This document shows, piece after piece, positions 47,286 to 55,862 of a stretch of 64,000 bases of DNA. How positions within the stretch are numbered: position 1 is the first letter of the stretch; each line of letters starts with the position of its first letter. The stretch covers positions 41,288 to 105,287 of the forward strand of contig NZ_QKYV01000008.1 of NCBI RefSeq assembly GCF_003253545.1, given 5' to 3'. The DNA comes from Mesonia algae. GTDB taxonomy: Bacteria > Bacteroidota > Bacteroidia > Flavobacteriales > Flavobacteriaceae. Both the position numbers and the translations under genes were made by a program. The notes beneath the pieces were generated by a model. It searched no databases, had not been told where the DNA came from, and worked only from the letters and a program-made list of their open reading frames with translations.

Positions 47286-48770
47286 ATGAAACAAACTACC
47301 TTCCTTTGCATTGCCTTTTTCTTTTCTGCTTCAATATACGCTCAAAACCTTAGCGGAACTTTGCTTTCTCAAAAATCCAATGAAACGATTCCTTATGCAT
47401 CAGTTCAAATTGGAGAGAATTATGGTGTCATCACCAATAATGAAGGTGATTTTCAAATTAATGTAGATCGCTTTACTGGACAAGATTCTCTTTATTTTTC
47501 TTCTTTAGGCTATAAAGAAAAACGAATAGCAGTAAAAGATTTCCAGCAAGAGATGAAAATTTACCTTAGTGAAGATGTAAATCAGCTTGATGATGTTTAT
47601 TTGGTTAATAAAAATCTTTCTTCTGAAGAGATTATGGAAAAGGTAAACGAAAATATCTCTCAAAATTATAACCTTCAACTCAAAAAATTCGATGTCTTTG
47701 TGCGTAACCAAACTATCTCTAAATTATTAGACACTGAATTTGAAGTTAACAAAGCTACATTCTTAGAGAAAAAAGTACGTAAAAAATTCAATCAAAGTAT
47801 AGATAGCTTACTGAGTGTTAACAAAAATTCTTTGAATACCTCGTATACTGAAAGTTATACGCAAATCTTAACTGGCACCGAAAAAGACAGTCTAAAGGTG
47901 GCAGTTAAAAAAGCTACTCAGTTAAAAGATGAAAGTAAGGCAGGAAATGCAGAAGAATTTTCTTCGAAAGTTTTTAAAAAAATTGCCCAAAATTTAAATA
48001 GCGAGAATACTTTTAAAGTAAAATCTGGTATTCTTCCGTTAGAAGATTCTTTAAAAGTAGGTAAAGCTTTCAAAGTAAATGAGAAAAAGAAGGATTCTGT
48101 ATTCACAAAAGATATAAAAGAAAGTTACGCTAGTAAGATAAACCGCAGTAAAAACTTAAACCCAGGTCGTTTTGATTTTGTAAAAGATTATGAAGATTAC
48201 ACATTTACGCAAAAAAAAATTACCGCTTATAATGGCGAAATGGTTTATATATTAAACTTTCAACCCGATAAAGGAAGAGCAAAATACAACGGAAGACTCT
48301 ACATTTCTGCAGAAACTTTTGCCATTATCAAAGCAGAATATAAGTTAGAGGAGGGTAAAAAAGCTGCTGGTTTTAATATGAAATTCTTATTAGGAATCAA
48401 ATTTTCTGTAGACAAAGATAATGGTTTGGTTATTTTTAAGCGTAATGCAGAAAATACTTATGATCCCGTTTATTTAAAAAGAAGCACGCATCAATATGTA
48501 TACTTAAACCGAAGCTTAAAGTTTAAAGAAAACACCGATGATCGTTCTAACCGCATAAAATTTAAATTTGATTTATTAGTAGAAAATGAAACTACCGAAG
48601 ATCAAGAAATATTATTTGTAAAGTCAGATTCTATTACCGAAAAAACCTTTGATTCTTTTGAAGAAAACAAAGGCATTCTCGTAGAAAAAATTAAAAATTA
48701 TGATTCTTCTATTTGGGAAGGCTACAATATTATTTCTCCAGATCGTGAGTTGGAAGAGTTTAAGTATTAA
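47286..48770 (+). CDS. exported protein with carboxypeptidase-like regulatory domain
   Basis: 494 residues with a signal peptide (about 1-19, ending SIYAQ). Residues about 20-110 form a CarboxypepD_reg-like domain (SNETIPYASVQIGENYGVIT, FSSLGYKEKRIAVKD). The rest is not recognised but ends with beta-rich stretches (KFLLGIKFSVDKDNGLVIFK, IKFKFDLLVENETTED), compatible with an outer-membrane or surface-associated protein. The ATG comes immediately after the purE terminator, leaving no room for a normal leader. It converges with the lipid A deacylase gene. Confidence 0.65.
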   Translation: MKQTTFLCIAFFFSASIYAQNLSGTLLSQKSNETIPYASVQIGENYGVITNNEGDFQINVDRFTGQDSLYFSSLGYKEKRIAVKDFQQEMKIYLSEDVNQLDDVYLVNKNLSSEEIMEKVNENISQNYNLQLKKFDVFVRNQTISKLLDTEFEVNKATFLEKKVRKKFNQSIDSLLSVNKNSLNTSYTESYTQILTGTEKDSLKVAVKKATQLKDESKAGNAEEFSSKVFKKIAQNLNSENTFKVKSGILPLEDSLKVGKAFKVNEKKKDSVFTKDIKESYASKINRSKNLNPGRFDFVKDYEDYTFTQKKITAYNGEMVYILNFQPDKGRAKYNGRLYISAETFAIIKAEYKLEEGKKAAGFNMKFLLGIKFSVDKDNGLVIFKRNAENTYDPVYLKRSTHQYVYLNRSLKFKENTDDRSNRIKFKFDLLVENETTEDQEILFVKSDSITEKTFDSFEENKGILVEKIKNYDSSIWEGYNIISPDRELEEFKY

Positions 48771-48779
48771 AAAGATTTT

Positions 48780-49739
48780 CTAAAACGTAAATCCAACCTT
48801 AATACCTCCCCAATTTGCAACATCACCACCTTCAAATTCTGGTGTGGTGGTGGTTCTGGTATATTCAAAATAAAGGGTTTTGGTTTTTACGACAAGTCCA
48901 AAATTAACCTGTCCCGTTAGGCGTTTTACCTCACTAGAAGTAATGGTGTAAACACTATCGTTATTAAAAAGTCCGCCTTGCAGACTCGCATCGTAACCAA
49001 TCAACTTTATAAGCGATTGTGCAAAAGCATATACTTCAAATTTATTTTTATTCTTTACGGAAGAAAATCCGTTATTGATAATTCCTAACATGGCATTTGC
49101 ACCAATGGAAGCATTTGTGAATAGAGTTCCTAAATTAATTTCAGATTGTCCTTGCAAAGAGAAAAAATCGGCATACCTAAAAAACTGTTTCTCATAACCC
49201 AATTGGTAATTTAAAACCAAATCATTTTTAATTTGATTTCTCCACCCATACGGAATTTTATTTCCCGTAGCTTTATGAATACTTCGCTGCATTTCTTCGC
49301 CAAAAGCACCCGGACCTATAATTCCCAAACTTAAAGCAGAAACCAAACGCGATGAGTTGATGGTATCTTTTGCCACTAGGAAGCTTTTTAGCATAATAGC
49401 CGCTGCAAATGGGCGATCTCCAACTTGTATTTCTCTACTTTCATAATCATCTGGGGTAAACCCAATATGTTCTACCGCCAAACCATAAATCAATTGGTTA
49501 TTTTTCGGTTGTAAAAAAAGAAAATTGGCTGGATTTTTCTTTAAGAATGGTAACACCAATTCTAACTGATATCCTTGAGTATAATTTTTATCCGCAGAAG
49601 CAAAATAATCATTATCATAATTGAACCTAAAATAGGAAGTGCTTTTTATTTCCCTAAACGAAGAAGTATGATCTATTTTTTGAGCATATGTTGAAAACCC
49701 CAACCCTATAATAAACGTAAATAAAATTGTTTTTACCAT
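48780..49739 (-). CDS. LpxR-family lipid A deacylase
   Basis: Outer-membrane beta-barrel hydrolase expected to remove the 3'-acyloxyacyl group of lipid A. Its 319 residues have a signal peptide (about 1-19). LpxR landmarks: FNYDNDYFASADKNYTQGYQ (about 38-57), GDRPFAAAIM (about 106-115) and GPGAFGEEMQRSIHKATG (about 141-158) with the His and Asp/Asn positions typical of the site. The C-terminal Phe fits an outer-membrane strand. It is divergent from the M3 peptidase. Confidence 0.85.
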   Translation of the reverse strand: MVKTILFTFIIGLGFSTYAQKIDHTSSFREIKSTSYFRFNYDNDYFASADKNYTQGYQLELVLPFLKKNPANFLFLQPKNNQLIYGLAVEHIGFTPDDYESREIQVGDRPFAAAIMLKSFLVAKDTINSSRLVSALSLGIIGPGAFGEEMQRSIHKATGNKIPYGWRNQIKNDLVLNYQLGYEKQFFRYADFFSLQGQSEINLGTLFTNASIGANAMLGIINNGFSSVKNKNKFEVYAFAQSLIKLIGYDASLQGGLFNNDSVYTITSSEVKRLTGQVNFGLVVKTKTLYFEYTRTTTTPEFEGGDVANWGGIKVGFTF

Positions 49740-49816
49740 ACTTTATTTACGCAAAACAACAGCATAGAGTTGTTAAATATAATAATTATTCTAGCACATT
49801 ATTTATGAATAAATTA

Positions 49817-49864
49817 GTTAAATTAACTTCATTTTATTATCCTAACTTTTAGGATTGATATCCT
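49817..49864 (+). promoter_or_regulatory. three short dyads upstream of the M3 peptidase gene
   Basis: AGTTAA-A-TTAACT (49817-49829), CCTAA-CTT-TTAGG (49841-49853) and AGGAT-TGAT-ATCCT (49851-49864) lie in the 162-bp gap between lpxR-like and peptidase genes. The last two overlap. They may be operators; in AT-rich DNA one or two could be chance. Confidence 0.3.
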
Positions 49865-49901
49865 ACTTTGTACCTTTACATTCAATAAAAGAAAATAATT
49901 T

Positions 49902-51929
49902 ATGACTCCAAATAATCCACTTTTGCAGCCTTTTGAGGAGGCTCCATTTTCAAAAATAAAAACCGAACACTACCAACCTGCGATAAAAGAAGCTATTGCT
50001 TTAGCTAATGCAGAAATTGATGCAATCACCGCTTCCGCGGAAGCGCCTACCTTTAAGAATACCATTGAAGCTTTAGAGAATAGTGGAGAAACCTTGAGTA
50101 GAGCTACCAGCATCTTTTTTAATATGAATTCGGCAGAAACCAATGATGAGATTCAGCAAATAGCACAAGAAGTATCTCCTTGGTTAAGTGAGTTTAGTAA
50201 TGACCTTACTTTAAATGAAGAGTTGTTTAAACGCGTAAAAGCAGTTTATGAACAAAAAGACGGCTTAAACCTTTCGGTGGAAGAAAATAGATTATTAGAA
50301 AAGCATTACAAATCGTTTAGTCGAAATGGAGCCAACCTAAAAGAAGAAGATAAAAAGAAATTAAGAGAAATAGATACAGAGTTATCTAAACTGTCATTAA
50401 CGTTTGGAGAACACGTTTTAGCCGAAACTAACAATTATGAAATGTTAGTGACCGACGAAAGCAAATTAGAAGGTTTACCAGAATCTGAAAAAGAAACCGC
50501 AGCACAGTTAGCAAAAGATAAAGGCAAAGAAGGTTTTATTTTCACCTTGCAGTATCCAAGTTATATTCCTTTTATGAAATACGTAAAAAATCGTGAACTT
50601 CGTAAAGAGCTTTCTATTGCTTTTGGAGCAAAAGGGTTTCAGGACAATAAATTTAACAATGAAGATATTGTTTTAAAAATCACCAATTTACGTCACCAAC
50701 GCGCCAACTTATTAGGTTATAATACTCACGCAGACTTTGTTTTAGAAGAGCGAATGGCGAAAACACCCGAAAAAGTAAACGATTTTTTAGAAGAACTTTT
50801 AGAGAAAGCTAAACCCGCAGCAGAAAAAGAATTTAAAGAACTAACAGCTTTCGCTGAGGAGTTAGACAATATAGATCATCTCGAAAAATGGGATAGCGCT
50901 TATTATAGTGAAAAATTAAAGCAAAAGTTATTTGATGTAGATGACGAACAATTAAAGCCTTATTTTCAGTTAGAAAATGTAATCGATGGTGTATTTACAG
51001 TTGCTAATAAACTTTACGACTTACAATTTAAGGAAGTTCAAAACGTAGATAAATATCACGAAGAAGTGAAAACATACCGCGTTACAAATGTTAAAGGAGA
51101 AGAAGTCGCTTTATTTTACGCTGATTTTCACCCTAGAGAAGGAAAACGTGGAGGTGCTTGGATGACGGTTTATCGCGACCAACAAAAGAAAGATGGCAAG
51201 AATATACGTCCGCATATCTCGAATGTATGTAACTTTAGCAGAGCCACTTCAAAAAAACCAGCTTTATTGACATTTAATGAAGTAACCACTTTGTTCCACG
51301 AATTTGGTCACGCTTTGCACGGAATGTTAGCTGACACGACCTATACGAGTCTTTCAGGAGCTTCGGTATATTGGGATTTTGTAGAACTTCCTAGTCAGGT
51401 TTTAGAAAATTGGTGTTATGAGCCAGAAGCCTTGGCGCTTTTTGCAAAGCACTACGAGACGGGAGAGATTATTCCGAAAGAATTAATTGAAAAAATAAAG
51501 AAATCGGCTAACTTTCAAGAAGGAATGCAAACTTTAAGACAGCTCAGTTTTGGGATGTTAGATATGGCTTGGCACGGTATCGATCCATCTACGGTTAAAA
51601 ATGTAAAAGAACACGAATCTAAAGCTTTTGAAAACACAAAATTATTTCCAGATGTTGCCGAGAATTGTATGAGCACTTCCTTTTCTCACATTTTCCAAGG
51701 CGGTTATTCTGCAGGTTATTATTCTTACAAATGGGCAGAAGTATTAGATGCCGATGCCTTTGCATACTTTAAAGAAGAAGGTATTTTTAATAAAGATGTG
51801 GCAACCAAATTTAAGGAACACGTATTGAGTCAAGGTGGAACAGAAGACCCTATGGTTTTATACACACGCTTTCGCGGAAAAAAACCTAACCCAGAAGCTT
51901 TGCTTAAACGAGCAGGTTTAATACATTAG
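49902..51929 (+). CDS. M3-family metallopeptidase (Dcp/oligopeptidase A type)
   Basis: Zinc oligopeptidase of the thimet/neurolysin clan. The 675 residues have no signal peptide, suggesting a cytoplasmic enzyme that finishes peptide turnover. The zinc site is His466-Glu467-Phe-Gly-His470 in LFHEFGHALHGML. The C-terminal half also has FSHIFQGGYSAGYYSYKWAE, the usual distal M3 motif. Dcp or OpdA cannot be separated by eye. The first residues LLQPFEEAPFSKIKTEHYQPA are typical of Dcp-type proteins. Confidence 0.93.
   Translation: MTPNNPLLQPFEEAPFSKIKTEHYQPAIKEAIALANAEIDAITASAEAPTFKNTIEALENSGETLSRATSIFFNMNSAETNDEIQQIAQEVSPWLSEFSNDLTLNEELFKRVKAVYEQKDGLNLSVEENRLLEKHYKSFSRNGANLKEEDKKKLREIDTELSKLSLTFGEHVLAETNNYEMLVTDESKLEGLPESEKETAAQLAKDKGKEGFIFTLQYPSYIPFMKYVKNRELRKELSIAFGAKGFQDNKFNNEDIVLKITNLRHQRANLLGYNTHADFVLEERMAKTPEKVNDFLEELLEKAKPAAEKEFKELTAFAEELDNIDHLEKWDSAYYSEKLKQKLFDVDDEQLKPYFQLENVIDGVFTVANKLYDLQFKEVQNVDKYHEEVKTYRVTNVKGEEVALFYADFHPREGKRGGAWMTVYRDQQKKDGKNIRPHISNVCNFSRATSKKPALLTFNEVTTLFHEFGHALHGMLADTTYTSLSGASVYWDFVELPSQVLENWCYEPEALALFAKHYETGEIIPKELIEKIKKSANFQEGMQTLRQLSFGMLDMAWHGIDPSTVKNVKEHESKAFENTKLFPDVAENCMSTSFSHIFQGGYSAGYYSYKWAEVLDADAFAYFKEEGIFNKDVATKFKEHVLSQGGTEDPMVLYTRFRGKKPNPEALLKRAGLIH
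50030..50045 (+). repeat. copy of dispersed palindromic motif (16-bp perfect form)
   Basis: CGCTTCCGCGGAAGCG, a perfect palindrome inside the M3 peptidase gene, encoding Ala-Ser-Ala-Glu-Ala in frame. Confidence 0.55.
51868..51879 (+). repeat. copy of dispersed palindromic motif (GCTTTCGCGGAA)
   Basis: Inside the M3 peptidase gene in a different reading frame from the copy at 50 kb; here it contributes to Arg-Phe-Arg-Gly. Confidence 0.5.
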
Positions 51930-51950
51930 CAGACTTTAAAAGAGTCCACC

Positions 51951-53219
51951 GTGAAAATAAAAAGCAAAAAAAGACTAGTTACCTATCTCAATATTTTAGA
52001 TAGACCCATTAAATTTAGGCCTTTTTTATTTAATAGAATGTTTTTATTGTGGGCTCTTGTAGGTATTATTGGAGGACTTTCTGCCGGTATTTATTGGATT
52101 ATTTTAGAGTTTCTCATCCATCAAATAACATTTTTTGAAGGTTGGTTAGTGATTCCCGTCATGGCTTTTAGTGGATTGCTCGCAGGTACAATTATTCATT
52201 TTATAGGTGACCCTGGAGAAATTGACCTTATTGTAAACAACATTCGTTTTAATAAGGGCAAATTGAACCCCAAAAACAATCCTTCGATGGTATTATCTTC
52301 CTTGCTTTGCGTTGCGTCTGGCGGGAGTTTAGGACCCGAAGCTCCTTTGGTACAAGTTACCGGTTCTACTGGTTCTTGGTTAGGTAAAATATGCCGATTA
52401 AAGGGCGAAGAATTACGCTCTCTTAGCATTGCAGGGATGGCATCTGGTTTTACCGCTTTATTTGGAGCACCCTTGGGAGGAAGCTTATTCTCGTTAGAAA
52501 TTTTACATTATAAACACGCTGTAGAATATTATAGAGCTATCATTCCAGCTTTTGTTGCAAGTTGCTTTAGCTATATCATTTTTGCGTTGATTGTACATTT
52601 GGGTCTTGGTCCCATTTGGGATTTACCTATCTATGAAATGAGCAATTTATTTGACTTTGGATATGCTATCCTCTTTGCGTGTTTTGCCGCCTGCGTTGGT
52701 TGGTTGTTTATCATATGTACTAGATCTTTAAAGCAACTTTTTAAAAAAATTAATTCGCCTATTTATATAAAAACACTTTTAGGCGGAATTATTCTAGGAG
52801 TCATTGCTTATTATTTTCCGCTTACCAGATATTTTGGACATCATGAAATTAATGAGCTTATTTTTAGGGACTCAACTCTTTACTTTCTAATAGCTATTTT
52901 AATTTTTAAAATTCTAGCTATTTCGGTAACGGTAACGTCGGGTTGGCGTGGAGGATTTATTATCCCATTATTTTTTGTAGGTGCTACTCTAGGTCTAATT
53001 CTGCATCATTTTTTTCCAAACATTAATTTAGCACTTACCATTATAAGCTGTATGGCAGCTATTAACTCATGTGTAACCCGAACACCGATGAGTACTACAA
53101 TTTTATTAGCAACTTTAACTGGCTTTGATTATCTAGTCCCTATTTTATTTGCTAGCCTTACAGGGTATTTTTTAGCTCCAAGAATTCCATTTATAAGTTC
53201 TCAAATGAAAGCTAAATAA
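51951..53219 (+). CDS. ClC-family chloride channel or exchanger
   Basis: 422-residue membrane protein with about ten or more hydrophobic segments. The selectivity-filter region SGGSLGPEAPLVQVTGS (about 123-139) keeps the GxExP pattern; Glu130 is the gating-glutamate position. The second conserved region TSGWRGGFIIPLFFVGATLG is at about 330-349. The start is GTG, 21 nt after the peptidase stop, with no better in-frame ATG before the first membrane segment. It may be cotranscribed with the peptidase. Anion specificity cannot be read. Confidence 0.9.
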   Translation: MKIKSKKRLVTYLNILDRPIKFRPFLFNRMFLLWALVGIIGGLSAGIYWIILEFLIHQITFFEGWLVIPVMAFSGLLAGTIIHFIGDPGEIDLIVNNIRFNKGKLNPKNNPSMVLSSLLCVASGGSLGPEAPLVQVTGSTGSWLGKICRLKGEELRSLSIAGMASGFTALFGAPLGGSLFSLEILHYKHAVEYYRAIIPAFVASCFSYIIFALIVHLGLGPIWDLPIYEMSNLFDFGYAILFACFAACVGWLFIICTRSLKQLFKKINSPIYIKTLLGGIILGVIAYYFPLTRYFGHHEINELIFRDSTLYFLIAILIFKILAISVTVTSGWRGGFIIPLFFVGATLGLILHHFFPNINLALTIISCMAAINSCVTRTPMSTTILLATLTGFDYLVPILFASLTGYFLAPRIPFISSQMKAK

Positions 53220-53243
53220 TTTTTTAGACGATATATAATTAAA

Positions 53244-53255
53244 GCTTTCGCGGAA
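53244..53255 (+). repeat. intergenic copy of dispersed palindromic motif (GCTTTCGCGGAA)
   Basis: Lies between the ClC gene and its terminator, outside any gene, showing the motif is not a coding feature. Confidence 0.5.
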
Positions 53256-53256
53256 T

Positions 53257-53292
53257 AAAAAACCGATTAGTACAAAAACTAATCGGTTTTTT
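53257..53292. terminator. bidirectional terminator between ClC and ferritin genes
   Basis: A perfect 15-bp inverted repeat, AAAAAACCGATTAGT (53257-53271) with ACTAATCGGTTTTTT (53278-53292). A-runs and T-runs flank both arms, so it can end the plus-strand ClC transcript and the minus-strand ferritin transcript. Confidence 0.88.
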
Positions 53293-53366
53293 ATTAGGGT
53301 AAATTTAATTCCGCTTAAAGCGAAATCATTTTATTTTTTAATCCAATCTAGAATCTTTTTCTCAAC

Positions 53367-53921
53367 TTATAAAGGATTGTTGCTATTTGAGTCTCTTGCA
53401 AGTTCTACTTCATCCTCCTTTTCTCCAATTTTTGAATCGAAATAATATAATGATTCTGAAGTTGCTTTAGTTCCGCCTGCAATTTTCAACTGATCCATAA
53501 TTTCTAACACCATAGCTTCTTCCTCAATTTGTTCTTTTACAAACCACTGACCAAAATTCCAAGTGGCCCAATCTTTTTCCTCTTGAGCTAGTGAAACAAT
53601 TTCATAAATAGCATTGGTATTATCAATTTCGTGCTGAAAAATCTTTTCAAAACAGTCTTGAATATTTTTAGGATCTTCTGATGGTGCTTTTACTGCTCCA
53701 ATTTTTGGTCTGCCACCACGTTCCATAATATATCCCATTACTTTAGTCATATGATCGCGTTCTTCTTGAGAGTGTCTAAATAAGAAATTAGCTACTCCGC
53801 CATAACCTTCGCTATCTGCCCAAGCTCCATACGCTAAGTAAACCTGAGAAGCATTCGCCTCTTTTTCTAACTGTTTATTTAGAATATTTTCTATTTTCTT
53901 TGATAGTCTGTTCGTTTCCAT
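53367..53921 (-). CDS. ftnA: ferritin
   Basis: Iron-storage protein of 184 residues, cytoplasmic 24-mer in the family. Ferroxidase ligands match E. coli FtnA positions: Glu21, Glu54, His57, Glu98, with Gln131 and Glu134 also in place. The opening LSKKIENILNKQLEKEANASQVYLAYG and FLFRHSQEERDHMTKVM are typical. A C-terminal extension of about 20 acidic residues follows the usual end. No heme-ligand Met is needed. It converges with the ClC gene. Confidence 0.93.
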   Translation of the reverse strand: METNRLSKKIENILNKQLEKEANASQVYLAYGAWADSEGYGGVANFLFRHSQEERDHMTKVMGYIMERGGRPKIGAVKAPSEDPKNIQDCFEKIFQHEIDNTNAIYEIVSLAQEEKDWATWNFGQWFVKEQIEEEAMVLEIMDQLKIAGGTKATSESLYYFDSKIGEKEDEVELARDSNSNNPL

Positions 53922-54002
53922 TATTTAGTTTTTTACTAATTTATAAAAACATAACTCCTTAAGACTTGCTCTTCAAAAACTTTTAACAAAGAAAAATTGA
54001 TC

Positions 54003-54560
54003 TTATTTTACCTTTTTAGGGTTTTGTTTTACAAAGGCTTCCCAACCCGTATAGCTCTTTCCCACTTCTACTCTACCTTGATTGTAAAAGTGACAAACTG
54101 CTGCAGCTAAACCATCTGTAGAATCTAAATTTTTAGGTAAAGATTTTAGTTTTAATGTACTTTGAAGCATTCTAGCAACCTGTTCTTTACTAGCATTTCC
54201 GCTCCCTGTTATAGCCATTTTTATTTTTTTAGGAGAATATTCGGTTACAGGAATATCTCTGCTTAATCCTGCAGCCATAGCTACACCTTGCGCTCTTCCT
54301 AGTTTTAGCATCGACTGCACATTTTTCCCGAAGAAAGGAGCTTCAATCGCGATTTCATCGGGATAGTAAGTATCTATTAGCTCGATGGTTCGCTCAAAAA
54401 TAAGCTTCAGTTTAACGTAATGGTCATCGTATTTTTTTAGCATGAGCTCATTAAGCTGTAAAAACTCCATTTGTTTACCTACCACTTTTATAAGTCCGAA
54501 TCCCATAATGGTGGTTCCTGGATCTATTCCTAAAATAATTTTTTCTGTTTTTAAACTCAA
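54003..54560 (-). CDS. ruvC: Holliday junction endonuclease RuvC
   Basis: Resolves four-way junctions after RuvAB branch migration. The 185 residues begin with IILGIDPGTTIMGFGLI, where Asp13 is the first catalytic acid; EIAIEAPFFGKNVQSMLKLG and DSTDGLAAAVCHFY supply the others. The start is TTG because no ATG precedes Asp13 and the first in-frame one would remove it. A strong purine-rich site lies upstream (separate entry). It faces away from the glycosyltransferase. Confidence 0.95.
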   Translation of the reverse strand: MSLKTEKIILGIDPGTTIMGFGLIKVVGKQMEFLQLNELMLKKYDDHYVKLKLIFERTIELIDTYYPDEIAIEAPFFGKNVQSMLKLGRAQGVAMAAGLSRDIPVTEYSPKKIKMAITGSGNASKEQVARMLQSTLKLKSLPKNLDSTDGLAAAVCHFYNQGRVEVGKSYTGWEAFVKQNPKKVK

Positions 54561-54563
54561 TGT

Positions 54564-54572
54564 CTCTCTCCT
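54564..54572 (-). promoter_or_regulatory. strong Shine-Dalgarno of ruvC
   Basis: On the minus strand AGGAGAGAG lies a few bases upstream of the TTG start, unusual in this phylum, where such sites are normally weak. It supports the TTG start. Confidence 0.6.
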
Positions 54573-54623
54573 AATTAATTATGTTAACTTCTAACAAAGC
54601 TAAACAATTGTTTTTAGTACTTC

Positions 54624-54653
54624 TTTGTATTGTGTATTTAAACCCTATTTTTG
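54624..54653 (+). promoter_or_regulatory. promoter of the GT2 glycosyltransferase gene
   Basis: TTTG at 54624-54627, an 18-nt spacer, then TATTTTTG at 54646-54653, both consensus. The predicted start is near 54657, giving a leader of about 18 nt before the ATG at 54675. Confidence 0.72.
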
Positions 54654-54674
54654 ACATACATTTATTGCATCACT

Positions 54675-55802
54675 ATGTTAATTATTGTCCTTATCATTTT
54701 ATTGGCTTACATCTCTATTATGGTTTGGCTTTTTTTAGGCATAAAAAAACTACAATTTAGTAGAGTTAAATCTCTTACTGCTACTTCTAGTTTTAGTATT
54801 TGCATTCCGTTTAGAAATGAAGAGTTATACGTAGAGAATTTACTCTATTCCTTAAAAAATATAGATTATCCCACACATCTATATGAAATTATTTTAGTGA
54901 ATGATTTCTCTTCAGATGCTTCCGTAGCGATTTGCAAAAGCTTTTTAGAAGTACATCCTTATGTAAATGCTCAAATTATTCACGCTCAAAATCCTCACAG
55001 TACTTCACCAAAAAAAGAAGCATTATTACAAGCTATAAAATTAAGTACTAAAGAATATATAATTACCACCGATGCCGATTGTGAAGTTTCGCCAAAATGG
55101 TTACAAGGATTCAACAATAAAATAAAAGAAAACCAAGCCGATTTCATAGCCGGTCCCGTAAGTTATTTTTCTACTAAAAACTTTCTTAATTATTTTCAAC
55201 GCTTAGACTTTCTAAGTTTACAAGCCGCGACCTTGGGCGGGTTTGGACAGCGTCATCCTTTTTTGTGCAATGGAGCCAATTTATGTTATAAAAAAGATAC
55301 TTTTTTTAATGTAAATGCTTTTGCCGGAAACCACCATATAGCAAGTGGAGATGATATTTTTTTGCTAGAAAAAATGATTGAAAACAAAAAAAATATTCAA
55401 TATGTCGCTTCCGCGGAAGCGATGGTGTTTACCCACGCTACAAAAAGCTGGAAAGCATTATTTTTACAGCGACTGCGCTGGGCTTCCAAAACTACAGCTT
55501 CTAAAAGCGTTTACAGTAAAAGCATAGGTGTTGTCATCTTTTTAGCTAATGCGGGCTTGGTAATAATGGGAATCCTTTGCATTTTTAAGTCGGCCTATTT
55601 GTTATTCTTTTTTGAATATTTATTCATCAAAATGATTATCGATTTTGTTGTTTTAATAAAAGTGGCGGACTTATTTAAATTATCTATTTTAAAAAAAGAT
55701 TACCTCTACGTTTCTTTTATCTATCCTATATTTATCGCTGCAACAGCTATTTTATCATTGTTTAAAAGCTATTCTTGGAAAGAAAGAACATTTAAAAAAT
55801 AA
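54675..55802 (+). CDS. membrane-associated family 2 glycosyltransferase
   Basis: 375 residues from the ATG at 54675. An N-terminal membrane segment (about 2-22) precedes the GT-A domain: IPFRNEELYVENLLYSLKNI (about 44-63), ILVNDFSSDASV, TTDADCEVSPKW (DxD-like acid site), SGDDIFLLEKM and the QRLRWASK motif of processive and related GT2 enzymes. Three hydrophobic segments follow (about 280-365). It probably transfers sugars to a lipid or polysaccharide at the inner membrane. An in-frame TTG at 54651 lies within the -7 element and is rejected. Confidence 0.88.
   Translation: MLIIVLIILLAYISIMVWLFLGIKKLQFSRVKSLTATSSFSICIPFRNEELYVENLLYSLKNIDYPTHLYEIILVNDFSSDASVAICKSFLEVHPYVNAQIIHAQNPHSTSPKKEALLQAIKLSTKEYIITTDADCEVSPKWLQGFNNKIKENQADFIAGPVSYFSTKNFLNYFQRLDFLSLQAATLGGFGQRHPFLCNGANLCYKKDTFFNVNAFAGNHHIASGDDIFLLEKMIENKKNIQYVASAEAMVFTHATKSWKALFLQRLRWASKTTASKSVYSKSIGVVIFLANAGLVIMGILCIFKSAYLLFFFEYLFIKMIIDFVVLIKVADLFKLSILKKDYLYVSFIYPIFIAATAILSLFKSYSWKERTFKK
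55406..55421 (+). repeat. copy of dispersed palindromic motif (16-bp perfect form)
   Basis: CGCTTCCGCGGAAGCG inside the glycosyltransferase gene, again encoding Ala-Ser-Ala-Glu-Ala. Confidence 0.55.
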
Positions 55803-55836
55803 TAGATGATTCTAACTTAACTTAGCTAATTATTAC

Positions 55837-55844
55837 TAAATTTG
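55837..55844 (+). promoter_or_regulatory. -7 element of the beta-barrel-like gene
   Basis: TAAATTTG matches TAnnTTTG exactly, 18 nt before the chosen ATG. No convincing -33 was found. Confidence 0.45.
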
Positions 55845-55862
55845 AGAAACACACTACCCAAT

